Source of the DNA: Gammaproteobacteria bacterium
GTDB taxonomy: Bacteria; Pseudomonadota; Gammaproteobacteria; Steroidobacterales; GCA-2729495
Assembly: GCA_027293165.1 (NCBI GenBank)
Contig: JAPUGB010000084.1
Span: 1 to 36,970, forward strand
DNA: 36,970 nt
Reading direction: 5' to 3'
The notes under the pieces are model-generated. The model saw nothing but the letters and a program-made list of their open reading frames with translations. It made no database searches and was not told the DNA's origin. The translations under genes and the position numbers were made by a program. This document shows, one piece after another, positions 23,527 through 31,723 of the stretch; the first letter of the stretch is position 1, and each line of letters opens with the position of its first letter.

Positions 23527-24447
23527 ATGGATGGAGCCAATAGTGCGGGACCGCTGATTTCGATGCCGAACTGGGCCGGGAATCACCTTTCTTCCACGAT
23601 GTTCCTTGCCGCCCTGTTTCATGGCGTCGTGATCATGGGTGTTACTTTTACCGGAGCAGATAATCCGCCTGTTTCCGACGACGCAACAACCCTCGAAGTT
23701 GTCCTGATCACTGGGGAATACGAAAAACAGCAGGCGCCCGACGATGCACAGCTGCTCGCCGAGCGCAACCTGAGAGGCGCCGGAAACGCAAGCGACGTCC
23801 CGGTGCAGATTGCGTATGGACGCAATTATCGTCCAAGAATGCCCGGACCTGAGCAGGACGGAGATCCCGAAGCGTTGGACCAGGGGATGCTCACTCCCAT
23901 GATGCGAGTGGCGGTAGACACTCATAACAAAGACAGCCGGAACAAGATTCCTGATGATTATCATGATCAGGCTCAACCCAAGCCGGCTTTACGAGGAATG
24001 CCGGGCGCGGAAAACCCTGTTGAGATCTTAGCAGCGCCGGACAGTGAAACACTTTTGCCGAGTACCGCCCCGCGCGAGCTCGTCATCAGCGCGACCACGC
24101 GCGAATCCCGAATTGCCGCCTATCTGGACTCATGGAAACGCAAGGTTGAACGAGTCGGTACGATGAACTTTCCGCACGACATCAGCTATCGTAACCTTCT
24201 GAAGAATCCAACGTTGGAGGTTGCAATTGCGGCAGACGGAACACTCGAGGAAGTGGTTGTACTGACCTCATCCGGCGAACGCCGACTGGATCAAGCTGCT
24301 ATGGAGATTCTTATTCTGGCGGCGCCGTTTGAAGCTTTTCCGGAATTTTTGCACAAAGATTATGATGTGCTGCGTTTTGCCTATGAATGGAGATTCAGTG
24401 GGGAAACAACAGGCCGTACCAACGTAACGATGGCAGGCGAATCGTAG
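23527..24447 (+). CDS. TonB-like energy transducer protein
   Basis: A 306-residue protein with one membrane segment at about residues 21-41 ('LSSTMFLAALFHGVVIMGV'), a long polar periplasmic linker, and a TonB C-terminal fold from about 225 to 300 ('NPTLEVAIAADGTLEEVVVL', 'SGERRLDQAAMEILILAAPFEAFP', 'YDVLRFAYEWRF'). The linker lacks the Glu-Pro/Lys-Pro repeats of classical TonB. The position between gshB and yqgE is that of tonB3 in P. aeruginosa, which is known to be needed for type IV pilus assembly and twitching. No exbB or exbD is nearby. By synteny I infer a pilus-related or envelope function rather than ordinary siderophore energisation. Confidence 0.85.
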   Translation: MDGANSAGPLISMPNWAGNHLSSTMFLAALFHGVVIMGVTFTGADNPPVSDDATTLEVVLITGEYEKQQAPDDAQLLAERNLRGAGNASDVPVQIAYGRNYRPRMPGPEQDGDPEALDQGMLTPMMRVAVDTHNKDSRNKIPDDYHDQAQPKPALRGMPGAENPVEILAAPDSETLLPSTAPRELVISATTRESRIAAYLDSWKRKVERVGTMNFPHDISYRNLLKNPTLEVAIAADGTLEEVVVLTSSGERRLDQAAMEILILAAPFEAFPEFLHKDYDVLRFAYEWRFSGETTGRTNVTMAGES

Positions 24448-24468
24448 GGACATCGCGCTCAGAAACTT

Positions 24469-25065
24469 GTGCCCCAATTCAATCCGGACGATACTGAAAG
24501 CGTGAGTGATACCACCCATATGACTGGGCATCTGCTGATCGCGATGCCGACGATGATGGATCCGAACTTTCACCAAACCGTCACTTATATCTGTGAACAC
24601 AGTGATCTGGGAGCCCTTGGGCTTGTCATAAATCGACCTCTCGATATGGGCCTTGGAGAGGTTCTGGAACAACTATCGCTCGACTCCCCCGATGAGACCC
24701 TCACGGCACAACCGGTACTGCGTGGTGGTCCCGTTCAAACCGAACGCGGATTCGTATTGCATGAATCAACGCGCGAATGGGAAGCCACCATGCCGGTGGG
24801 CGAAGCCATATATGTCACAACCTCTCAGGACATATTGTCCTCGCTGGCGGCCGGGAATGGCCCTGAGCGCGCACTTATCGTGCTGGGGTATGCGGGTTGG
24901 GGTGCCGGTCAGCTGGACGCCGAAATTCGCGAAAACGCCTGGCTGAGTGTCCCGGCAGATCCACGGATCGTCTTCGAAACCCCATTCGAACGACGTTGGG
25001 AAGAGGCAGCCCGGAAACTCGGGGTCAATCTGACGACTCTGAACACACAGGCCGGCCATGCATGA
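24469..25065 (+). CDS. yqgE: YqgE/AlgH family protein (UPF0301)
   Basis: A 198-residue cytosolic protein of the YqgE/AlgH family with unknown biochemical role; algH was named for an effect on alginate regulation in Pseudomonas. Family phrases are 'TGHLLIAMPTMMDPNFHQTVTYICEH', read as LLIAMP and DPNF, then 'GALGLVINRPLDMGLGEVLEQL', 'LRGGPVQTERGFVLH' and 'GYAGWGAGQLDAEIRENAWL'. The start is uncertain: GTG 24469 opens the frame, GTG 24502 or the ATG before TGHLL would give lengths nearer to homologues; none has a strong ribosome site. It is followed by ruvX, as in most Gammaproteobacteria. Confidence 0.9.
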   Translation: MPQFNPDDTESVSDTTHMTGHLLIAMPTMMDPNFHQTVTYICEHSDLGALGLVINRPLDMGLGEVLEQLSLDSPDETLTAQPVLRGGPVQTERGFVLHESTREWEATMPVGEAIYVTTSQDILSSLAAGNGPERALIVLGYAGWGAGQLDAEIRENAWLSVPADPRIVFETPFERRWEEAARKLGVNLTTLNTQAGHA

Positions 25066-25149
25066 CGCTTGGGCCGAACTATCGGTCCAGAGCCGACGGC
25101 TCCGTTCACAGTTTTTTCTCGCATGGCCCGACGCCAGAAAATACCGGCA

Positions 25150-25587
25150 ATGAATGTGAGCGTGCTGGCCCTCGATTTCGGCGCCAGGCGAATCGGCCTG
25201 GCTGCGGCATCAACGCATACCCGCAGCAGTTCCACGGTCGGCACGATAAAGGCCCGGGACGGCGTTCCTGACTGGCCGGCACTGGATAAGGAAGTGCGGG
25301 AGTGGGAACCGAATCTGCTGGTGATCGGCCTACCCTATAATATGGACGGGACGGAATCTGCCATGACCGCTCGTGTATTGCAGTTTGTGGACGTTCTGAT
25401 CGAGAGGTACGGCCTCCCGGTTGAAACCGTCGACGAACGCCTAACTTCGGTGGAAGCGCGAGATCTACTAAAAGAACAACGGCGGAAGGGAATCAGAACC
25501 AAGAAGCTCAGACGTGAAGACGTGGACAGCCTGGCGGCCAAGCTAATTGCGGAAAACTGGATTAATCAATCCAGCCCAAAGCTTTGA
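25150..25587 (+). CDS. ruvX: Holliday junction resolvase-like YqgF/RuvX
   Basis: A 145-residue RNase H-fold nuclease (YqgF), implicated in 16S rRNA maturation and as a putative Holliday junction resolvase. The first catalytic aspartate is in 'LALDFGARRIGLA'. 'LLVIGLPYNMDGTESAMTAR' and 'ETVDERLTSVEARDLL' (catalytic Glu region) and the C-terminal 'REDVDSLAAKLI' (third acidic residue) are present. The open frame extends upstream to TTG 25069, but homologues begin a few residues before the DFG strand, which fits ATG 25150. ATG 25123 is an alternative. pyrB follows after 6 bp. Confidence 0.92.
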   Translation: MNVSVLALDFGARRIGLAAASTHTRSSSTVGTIKARDGVPDWPALDKEVREWEPNLLVIGLPYNMDGTESAMTARVLQFVDVLIERYGLPVETVDERLTSVEARDLLKEQRRKGIRTKKLRREDVDSLAAKLIAENWINQSSPKL

Positions 25588-25593
25588 TCTGAT

Positions 25594-26571
25594 ATGAACG
25601 AGTCCGAGACCGGATGCCTGCAGCTCACCGAATCGGGAAAGCTCCGACATTTATTGACACTTCGGGGGCTGCGCCGCGACTTTATTAGCGACCTGCTCGA
25701 TCGTTCTGAACATTATCAGCACAAACCGGGCACGCCGCCGAGCAGAGACAAAGCTCTTGATGGCCGCACCGTTGTGAATCTATTTTTCGAACCCAGTACC
25801 CGAACCAGGGCTTCGTTTGAACTTGCCGCCAAGCGAATGAGTGCCGACGTGCTGAACCTCGACGTTAACATGTCATCGCGTAAAAAAGGCGAAAGTATTC
25901 TTGACACAATCTACACTTTGCAGGCTATGCAGGCGGATGTGTTCGTTGTCAGGGATGCCAGCGCAGGCATACCGGAATTCATAGCACGCAATGTTCAACC
26001 GTATGTGAGCGTGCTGAACGCCGGCGAAGCCGACGTTTCCCATCCGACCCAAGGCCTTCTGGATCTGCTCACGATACGCCAGCACAAGCAGAATCTCGAT
26101 GGCTTGACGGTAACGGTGATCGGAGACCTCAAACATTCGCGAGTCGCACGATCCCTGGGAGAGGGCCTCTCAATCATGGGGCCCAACGAATTGCGCCTGG
26201 TGGCACCGCCTGAACTAGCTCCTGACATGGAATTATATCCCCAAGGTGTGCTCGTCGACGATATAGATGAAGCCATCAATGGTGCAGACGTGATAATGAC
26301 ACTCCGAATTCAAAGGGAACGCATAAAGGGAAAATCCAGCCTGATGACAAACCACGAGTACTTGCAAAAGTACGGACTGACTGAAGAGAGGCTGAGCCGG
26401 GCGCGACCTGACGCAATCGTCATGCACCCAGGACCAATGAATCGTGACGTCGAGATCGCCGGCCCGGTCGCCGATGGGCCACAATCGGTTATCACCCAAC
26501 AGGTCAACAACGGCCTGGCGATCCGGATGGCGGTTCTGGCCGCGGTATTTGAGTCGCGGCAGGGTCAATGA
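25594..26571 (+). CDS. pyrB: Aspartate carbamoyltransferase catalytic subunit
   Basis: A 325-residue enzyme condensing carbamoyl phosphate and aspartate in pyrimidine synthesis. Carbamoyl-phosphate motifs STRTR (residues 68-72, within 'FFEPSTRTRASFEL') and 'SHPTQGLLDL', the 'SSRKKGES' lysine loop and 'MHPGPMNRDVEI' are intact. The N-terminal extension ('LQLTESGKLRHLLTLRGL') resembles the Pseudomonas type that normally associates with a pseudo-dihydroorotase PyrC'. Here neither pyrR upstream nor pyrC' downstream is present. Instead the TGA overlaps the ATG of a PyrK-like gene by 4 bp (26568-26571), indicating tight coupling. Confidence 0.95.
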   Translation: MNESETGCLQLTESGKLRHLLTLRGLRRDFISDLLDRSEHYQHKPGTPPSRDKALDGRTVVNLFFEPSTRTRASFELAAKRMSADVLNLDVNMSSRKKGESILDTIYTLQAMQADVFVVRDASAGIPEFIARNVQPYVSVLNAGEADVSHPTQGLLDLLTIRQHKQNLDGLTVTVIGDLKHSRVARSLGEGLSIMGPNELRLVAPPELAPDMELYPQGVLVDDIDEAINGADVIMTLRIQRERIKGKSSLMTNHEYLQKYGLTEERLSRARPDAIVMHPGPMNRDVEIAGPVADGPQSVITQQVNNGLAIRMAVLAAVFESRQGQ

Positions 26572-27461
26572 ACGACGCCATTCGAAACACAATCTTTGTC
26601 GAAGACGCAACGGTCATCCAACAACTAGGCTTCCCGGAAGACCAGTTCATTCTCCGCCTACATGCTCCGCAATGTGCCGCACGGGCGCGGCCGGGCATGT
26701 TTGCACATGTGCGCTGCGATGCGGACATTCCAATGCGGCGCCCATTATCGATCATGCGTTCCTCCCCCGGAGAAGAGTCCGTAGATTTTTTTTATAAAAT
26801 CGTGGGACCGGGGCTGAAAGCGCTGAGTCAGGCCAAGGCTGGAGATTGCATCAATATCATTGGCCCAATAGGCAACGGTTTTCGGCTCCATGAGGAGAAT
26901 TCGGTGCCACTGATGATTGGCGGCGGAGTCGGAATCCCGCCTATCGTGTTCCTGGCGGAACACCTGCGCCGCGGCAGCAAACAAAAGTTCAGCCCAGCGG
27001 TCTTTATGGGATCAGAGTTGCCATTTCCGTTCGAGACGGCACACTCTGTATTGCCGCTGACCGGCATCCCACAGACGACATCGGCTACGATGCCGCTGCT
27101 GGAGAACCTCGAGATTCCGGCCCGGCTCGCCAGCCTACGGGGCTATGCCGGCTGTTACCAAGGCTATGTCACAGACCTGGCGCGAGATTGGCTCGCATCA
27201 CTGCCGTCTGAGTCGCTCCGCGAGATAGAGATATTCGCCTGCGGCCCCGAGCCGATGTTGCATGCGGTCGCGCTCATTGCGAGCGAATACGGTCTGCCCT
27301 GTCAGCTGTGCCTGGAAGAGTTCATGGCCTGCGCCATGGGAGGCTGCGCTGGTTGTACTGTGGCAGTGCATACCGACTCAGGCGTTAGCATGAAGCGCGT
27401 CTGCGTCGATGGACCGGTGTTTGAAGCTGCCACGATTTATACGGGTGACGGTAATCCCTAA
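26568..27461 (+). CDS. pyrK: PyrK-like dihydroorotate dehydrogenase electron transfer subunit
   Basis: A 297-residue ferredoxin-reductase-type flavoprotein. FAD-binding 'RRPLSI' is at residues 57-62, the nucleotide site 'GGGVGIPP' at 118-125, and the NAD-site 'CGPEPML' at 225-231. The C-terminus carries four 2Fe-2S cysteines C255, C260, C263 and C279 ('EEFMACAMGGCAGCTV' and 'KRVCVDGPVFEA'), the exact PyrK signature. PyrK passes electrons from class 1B dihydroorotate dehydrogenase (PyrD) to NAD. Most Gammaproteobacteria use the quinone-linked class 2 enzyme and have no PyrK. The 4-bp overlap with pyrB supports a pyrimidine role. No pyrD is in the window. The partner could also be another dehydrogenase. 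Confidence 0.87.
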   Translation: MNDAIRNTIFVEDATVIQQLGFPEDQFILRLHAPQCAARARPGMFAHVRCDADIPMRRPLSIMRSSPGEESVDFFYKIVGPGLKALSQAKAGDCINIIGPIGNGFRLHEENSVPLMIGGGVGIPPIVFLAEHLRRGSKQKFSPAVFMGSELPFPFETAHSVLPLTGIPQTTSATMPLLENLEIPARLASLRGYAGCYQGYVTDLARDWLASLPSESLREIEIFACGPEPMLHAVALIASEYGLPCQLCLEEFMACAMGGCAGCTVAVHTDSGVSMKRVCVDGPVFEAATIYTGDGNP

Positions 27462-27561
27462 ACACTGAACGGCAAAACCCGGCCGGCGACTGCAGCCCGG
27501 ACTGGTCAGAAAAGTCTAATGCGCGAACGGAGGAATTCGCGGGATGGACAGCCAGCCCGGT

Positions 27562-28617
27562 CTATGCGAAGTGAATCTTGGCCTCGAGATCGGTGCGTGA
27601 GTCTGCGTTCGCCAGTGCCTCTTCCATCGAAATCCGACCTTCTTTATACAGCGACAGCAGCGCCTGATCGAAAGTTTGCATTCCCGCCTCGCTACTCGAC
27701 CGGAACGATTCCTTGACCCGGCCGAGGTCCGCCCGATTTATCAGCTCGGCAATATGCGCGGTGTTCAACATGACTTCTACGGCGGCGACGCGCTTGCCGT
27801 CGGTGCTGCGAACCAAGCGCTGCGAGATGATCGCGCGCAGGTAGTGTGACAGGTCCATGTAAACCTGACGATGTTGCTCCTGCGGAAACAGATTGATCAT
27901 ACGGTCCAGGGTTTCCGGAGCATTATTTGCGTGCAGGGTCGCAACCACGAGGTGGCCGGTTCCGGCCAGGTGGATCACGGCCTCCATCGACTCCCGGTCG
28001 CGAATTTCACCAACCAGGATGACGTCCGGCGCCTCCCGCATTGCACTCTTTAGCGCTCGGGAGTAAGACAGGGTGTCTATACCGACCTCGCGCTGATTCA
28101 CGATGGACTTTTTGTTCGGGTGCAGATACTCGATCGGATCTTCGATCGTAACTATGTGCGACGAAGATTTCTCATTGCGATAATTGATCATTCCGGCAAT
28201 CGTCGTCGTCTTGCCGGATCCAGTCGCTCCGACCATCAAAACCAATCCGCGGCGGAACATTATCAGATCGTTGAGAATTGGAGGCATACCCAGTTCGCTC
28301 AGGGTCGGCACCTCCGCGGTCAAATGGCGCATAACCATGCCAACATTCCCACGCTGATGAAATACGTTGACCCGGAATCGCCCCAGGCCCGACTTGGAGA
28401 TGGCGAAATCGAGCTCGAGTTCTCGATTGAAATAGTCCATCTGCTCTTCGTTCATCAGCTCCATGGCCGCTTGCCGCACCATTTTTGGAGTCAGTTCCAG
28501 TTTATTGACCGGCATGATTTTGCCCTCGATCTTGATCTTGACCGGCGCATGACTGGTGAAAAACATATCCGAGGCTTTCTTCTCGACCATGAGTTTGAAT
28601 AAAGGTTGAACGTTCAT
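27562..28617 (-). CDS. PilT/PilU family ATPase, third paralogue
   Basis: A 351-residue hexameric secretion/retraction ATPase of the PilT family. Walker A GATGSGKT is at residues 130-137, an Asp box in 'VTIEDPIEYLHP', Walker B 'VILVGEIRDRESM', and the His box 'ATLHANNAPETLDR'. It is closer to PilU than to PilT in its N-terminus ('PLFKLMVEKKASDMFFTSHA') and in 'LHANNA'. The AIRNLIRE motif of PilT is replaced by 'HIAELINR'. The PilU-type long C-terminal tail is missing. It is the third of three tandem paralogues, after pilT and pilU with a 41-bp gap, probably one operon. It likely assists pilus retraction as an accessory motor. P. aeruginosa has only pilT and pilU at this locus. Confidence 0.9.
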   Translation of the reverse strand: MNVQPLFKLMVEKKASDMFFTSHAPVKIKIEGKIMPVNKLELTPKMVRQAAMELMNEEQMDYFNRELELDFAISKSGLGRFRVNVFHQRGNVGMVMRHLTAEVPTLSELGMPPILNDLIMFRRGLVLMVGATGSGKTTTIAGMINYRNEKSSSHIVTIEDPIEYLHPNKKSIVNQREVGIDTLSYSRALKSAMREAPDVILVGEIRDRESMEAVIHLAGTGHLVVATLHANNAPETLDRMINLFPQEQHRQVYMDLSHYLRAIISQRLVRSTDGKRVAAVEVMLNTAHIAELINRADLGRVKESFRSSSEAGMQTFDQALLSLYKEGRISMEEALANADSRTDLEAKIHFA

Positions 28618-28658
28618 AGATTGTTAATTAGTTAAGTAAACCGCACGTCGACTGACGA

Positions 28659-29819
28659 TCACGCAAGGGCCTTCCCGCCACCTTCATCATGTAATTGCAG
28701 GGTGTCAGACTGACCTTTCTCGAGAATTTGTTCTCGGTTGCTTTCCAGTTTGATTTTTAATCGCAACTCGTTCTTGGAATCGGCGTTTCTCATTACCTCC
28801 TCGTAAGCGATGGTTCCTTTTTCATACAAAGTGAAAAGCGCCTGATCGAACGTCTGCATTCCAAGACGCGTCGACTTCGCCATGATCTCCTTAATCCGCG
28901 CCACCTCACCTTTGAATATGAGGTCGGATATAAGCGGCGAAGCCAGCATGATCTCCATTGCCGCCACGCGTCCCTCTCCATTTTGTCGGGGTATGAGTCT
29001 CTGGGAAATCAGGGCTTGAACATTCAGTGACAGGTCCATCAACAGCTGCGAGCGTTTTTCTTCGGGGAAAAAGTTGATGATCCGGTCGAGAGCCTGATTG
29101 GCGTTATTGGCATGCATGGTTGCCAGGCAAAGATGCCCGGTTTCGGCGAATTGGATCCCATATTCCATGGTTTCCCGCTCGCGAATTTCGCCGATCAGGA
29201 TCACGTCGGGCGCCTGTCGGAGAGTATTCTTCAATGCCGCATGCCAAGACTCGGTATCAACACCGACCTCGCGCTGGGTAATGACGCAGTTTCCGTGAGG
29301 ATGTACGTATTCGACCGGATCCTCAATCGTAACGATATGTCCACGCGAGGCGTTATTGCGATGGCCCACCATGGCCGCAAGCGTCGTTGACTTACCGGAA
29401 CCGGTCGCACCAACGATGATAACGAGCCCACGGGTCGTCATCGCGATGTCCTTCAGGTTCCCCGGAAGCTCGAGTTCCTCGACCGTCGGAATCTTCGTAA
29501 TGATCGTACGCAGAACAGCGCCAACCTGTCCCTGCTGAATGAACGCGCTTACCCGAAATCGGCCGATTCCCTGCGGGTTAATCGCAAAGTTACATTCTTT
29601 CGTTGCATCAAAATCTCTCGCCTGCCGGTCGTTCATGATCGAACGGACCATCACCGCGGATTGGTCGGGAGCCAGCTCTTGTTGCGCAGCCCGGTGGACT
29701 TCTCCGTCAATCTTGATCGCCGGAGGAAACCCGGCAGTTATGAACAAATCGGAACCGCCTTTGGCGACCAGCTTTTTCAGCAGGGTCTGCATCATTCGGG
29801 TTGCTTGGTCGCGTTCCAT
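28659..29819 (-). CDS. pilU: PilU, accessory type IV pilus retraction ATPase
   Basis: A 386-residue PilT-family ATPase with Walker A GATGSGKS at residues 137-144, 'VTIEDPVEYVHPHGNCVITQREVG', Walker B 'VILIGEIRERETM' and 'ATMHANNANQALDRIINFFP'. The N-terminal 'GGSDLFITAGFPPAIKIDGEV' and 'TKECNFAINPQGIGRFRVSAF', plus a C-terminal tail beyond 'LRLKIKLES', match P. aeruginosa PilU (382 aa). The PilT AIRNLIRE motif is replaced by 'LISDLIFK'. PilU works together with PilT in depolymerising the pilus. It lies 48 bp downstream of pilT. Confidence 0.94.
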   Translation of the reverse strand: MERDQATRMMQTLLKKLVAKGGSDLFITAGFPPAIKIDGEVHRAAQQELAPDQSAVMVRSIMNDRQARDFDATKECNFAINPQGIGRFRVSAFIQQGQVGAVLRTIITKIPTVEELELPGNLKDIAMTTRGLVIIVGATGSGKSTTLAAMVGHRNNASRGHIVTIEDPVEYVHPHGNCVITQREVGVDTESWHAALKNTLRQAPDVILIGEIRERETMEYGIQFAETGHLCLATMHANNANQALDRIINFFPEEKRSQLLMDLSLNVQALISQRLIPRQNGEGRVAAMEIMLASPLISDLIFKGEVARIKEIMAKSTRLGMQTFDQALFTLYEKGTIAYEEVMRNADSKNELRLKIKLESNREQILEKGQSDTLQLHDEGGGKALA

Positions 29820-29867
29820 TACCTTAATTCCGTCTGAAGATTAGTCCTCCGCATTGCGGACCTGACT

Positions 29868-30908
29868 TCAGAAATTCTCCTTGTTGACGGCCTTGAAGCG
29901 CGCCTCTTCCTTACTGATCTGGCCCTTGACCATCAGGTCCTGGAGATCCTGATCCAATGTCTGCATGCCCTGGCCCTGGCCGGTTTGAATCGCCGAATAC
30001 ATTTGGGCGATTTTTCCTTCTCTGATCAGGTTACGAATTGCCGGAGTCCCGATCATGATTTCGTGGGCGGCCACACGGCCGCCTCCGACTCGCTTAAGCA
30101 GGGTCTGGGAGATTACGGCACGTAGTGACTCGGAGAGCATCGACCGAACCATCTCCTTCTCCTGTGCCGGAAATACATCGACAACACGGTCAATGGTCTT
30201 GGCGGCAGAACTCGTATGAAGCGTCCCGAACACCAGATGTCCAGTCTCAGCTGCCGTTAATGCCAGGCGAATGGTTTCCAGATCCCGCATCTCGCCAACC
30301 AGAATCACATCGGGATCTTCGCGCAACGCCGACCTTAGCGCCTCACTGAAACCCAGAGTGTCACGATTCACTTCGCGTTGATTGATCAGCGACCGTTTGC
30401 ACTCGTGAACGAATTCAATTGGATCCTCGATCGTCAAAATATGGTCTGGTTTGTTCTCATTCACGTAATGAACCATCGCCGCCAGCGTAGTTGACTTGCC
30501 CGAACCGGTCGGACCCGTAACCAGGACGATGCCGCGCGGGTACATGGCTATATCTTTAAAGATATTTGGAGCTTTTAAGTCCTCAAGGCTAAGAATTTCG
30601 GATGGAATCGTTCGGAAAACCGCCCCTGCACCTCGCGCTTGATTAAAAGCATTCACGCGAAACCGTGCCAGTTTAGGAATTTCAAACGAAAAGTCTGTTT
30701 CAAGAAATTCCTCAAAATCCTTCCGCTGTTTGTCGTTCATGATGTCGTATATCATGCTGTGCACATCTTTATGGGTAAGCGCAGGCATGTTGACTCTTTT
30801 CACATCGCCGTCCACACGAATCATCGGAGGAACACCAGCCGAAAGATGAAGGTCGGACGCGTTGTTCTTAACTGAAAAGGCCAGCAACTGAGCAATATCT
30901 ACTGCCAT
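29868..30908 (-). CDS. pilT: PilT, type IV pilus retraction ATPase
   Basis: A 346-residue hexameric ATPase at the base of the pilus, powering retraction and twitching. Walker A GPTGSGKS is at residues 132-139, Asp box 'LTIEDPIEFVHE', Walker B 'VILVGEMRD' at 201-209 with E206, His box H231 ('GTLHTSSAAKTIDR'), and the retraction-specific motif AIRNLIRE at 290-297, which identifies true PilT. ATG 30908 is chosen (GGGG 7 nt upstream, family N-terminus 'DIAQLLAFSVKNNASDLHLSAG'); an in-frame TTG two codons earlier opens the frame. It is divergent from yggS (about 100 bp), as in Pseudomonas, and leads the three-ATPase group. Confidence 0.96.
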   Translation of the reverse strand: MAVDIAQLLAFSVKNNASDLHLSAGVPPMIRVDGDVKRVNMPALTHKDVHSMIYDIMNDKQRKDFEEFLETDFSFEIPKLARFRVNAFNQARGAGAVFRTIPSEILSLEDLKAPNIFKDIAMYPRGIVLVTGPTGSGKSTTLAAMVHYVNENKPDHILTIEDPIEFVHECKRSLINQREVNRDTLGFSEALRSALREDPDVILVGEMRDLETIRLALTAAETGHLVFGTLHTSSAAKTIDRVVDVFPAQEKEMVRSMLSESLRAVISQTLLKRVGGGRVAAHEIMIGTPAIRNLIREGKIAQMYSAIQTGQGQGMQTLDQDLQDLMVKGQISKEEARFKAVNKENF

Positions 30909-31012
30909 AACCAATCCCCACGAAGGAGCCGTGCAACCAATATGTGTGTGACGGATTTACCATAACCGGTCACTACTGATTGGCTAGTATAGACATCCAA
31001 CACGGACGGATC

Positions 31013-31714
31013 GTGACGCGTATCACGAAACACTTGAAGGATTTGAAAAATCGCATCGCGGCTGCAGCCATTGAGGCAGGCCGGGATCCTGCCGATATTC
31101 AGATTCTTGCCGTCAGCAAAAATCAGCTCAGCGACGCGGTCCGGGAGGTCGCCGCTGCCGGCATCACGCGGTTTGGCGAAAACTATCTCCAGGAAGCCTC
31201 AAAAAAAATTCCAGAATGCGGCGAAGATCTAGAGTGGCATTTCATTGGAGCTATCCAGTCGAACAAGACCCGCACGATCGCTAGTTCTTTCGATTGGGTA
31301 CAGACCATTGCATCATCGCAAATTGCTCAGCGACTAAGCCGTCAACGGCCAGAGGACAGCCCCGATTTGCAGGTATGCATTCAGGTCCAGCTGGACCCTG
31401 AGGGCAAACACGGTGGTGCTCCTGTTGGTGAAGTGCCGACCTTAGCCAAGCAGATTGACAACTTGCCGCGCCTCCGGCTGCGCGGACTGATGGGCATGCC
31501 GCTACCAACACCGGACATAGAGAAGCAACGTCAGCCGTTCCGCGAACTTCACGTCCTGATGGAACGCCTTCGGGACCAAGGGCACCACATTGATACACTG
31601 TCGATGGGAATGTCCGGCGACCTAGAGGCTGCGATACTCGAGGGCGCCACCTTGCTTCGGATTGGTACCGGCATATTCGGGCCGCGGGAAGCTCCACCGA
31701 CAGCAGCAGAGTAA
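31013..31714 (+). CDS. yggS: YggS family pyridoxal phosphate homeostasis protein
   Basis: A 233-residue PLP-binding TIM-barrel protein involved in vitamin B6 homeostasis rather than known catalysis. The PLP lysine is K36 in 'ILAVSKNQ', as in E. coli YggS. 'FGENYLQEASKKI', 'WHFIGAIQSNKTR', 'LRGLMGMPLPTPD' and 'LSMGMSGDLEAAILEGATLLRIGTGIFGPR' (the phosphate-binding SMGMS) are standard. The frame is open from TTG 30980, but GTG 31013 with GGACGG just upstream reproduces the normal N-terminus and length (234 aa in E. coli). proC follows after 9 bp, a widely conserved pair. An A8 run lies at 31201-31208. Confidence 0.95.
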   Translation: MTRITKHLKDLKNRIAAAAIEAGRDPADIQILAVSKNQLSDAVREVAAAGITRFGENYLQEASKKIPECGEDLEWHFIGAIQSNKTRTIASSFDWVQTIASSQIAQRLSRQRPEDSPDLQVCIQVQLDPEGKHGGAPVGEVPTLAKQIDNLPRLRLRGLMGMPLPTPDIEKQRQPFRELHVLMERLRDQGHHIDTLSMGMSGDLEAAILEGATLLRIGTGIFGPREAPPTAAE

Positions 31715-31723
31715 GATATATTG

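Noticed and set aside
26786-26793. T8 run in pyrK and A8 run in yggS (31201-31208) as slippage sites
   Set aside because: A/T runs of eight encode ordinary Phe-Phe-Tyr and Lys-Lys codons and are common; far less suggestive than G9 in chpA.
27522-27541. CGCGAA / TTCGCG hairpin between pyrK and the third PilT-like gene
   Set aside because: Stem of only 6 bp without an adjacent T tract on either strand; too weak to call a terminator.
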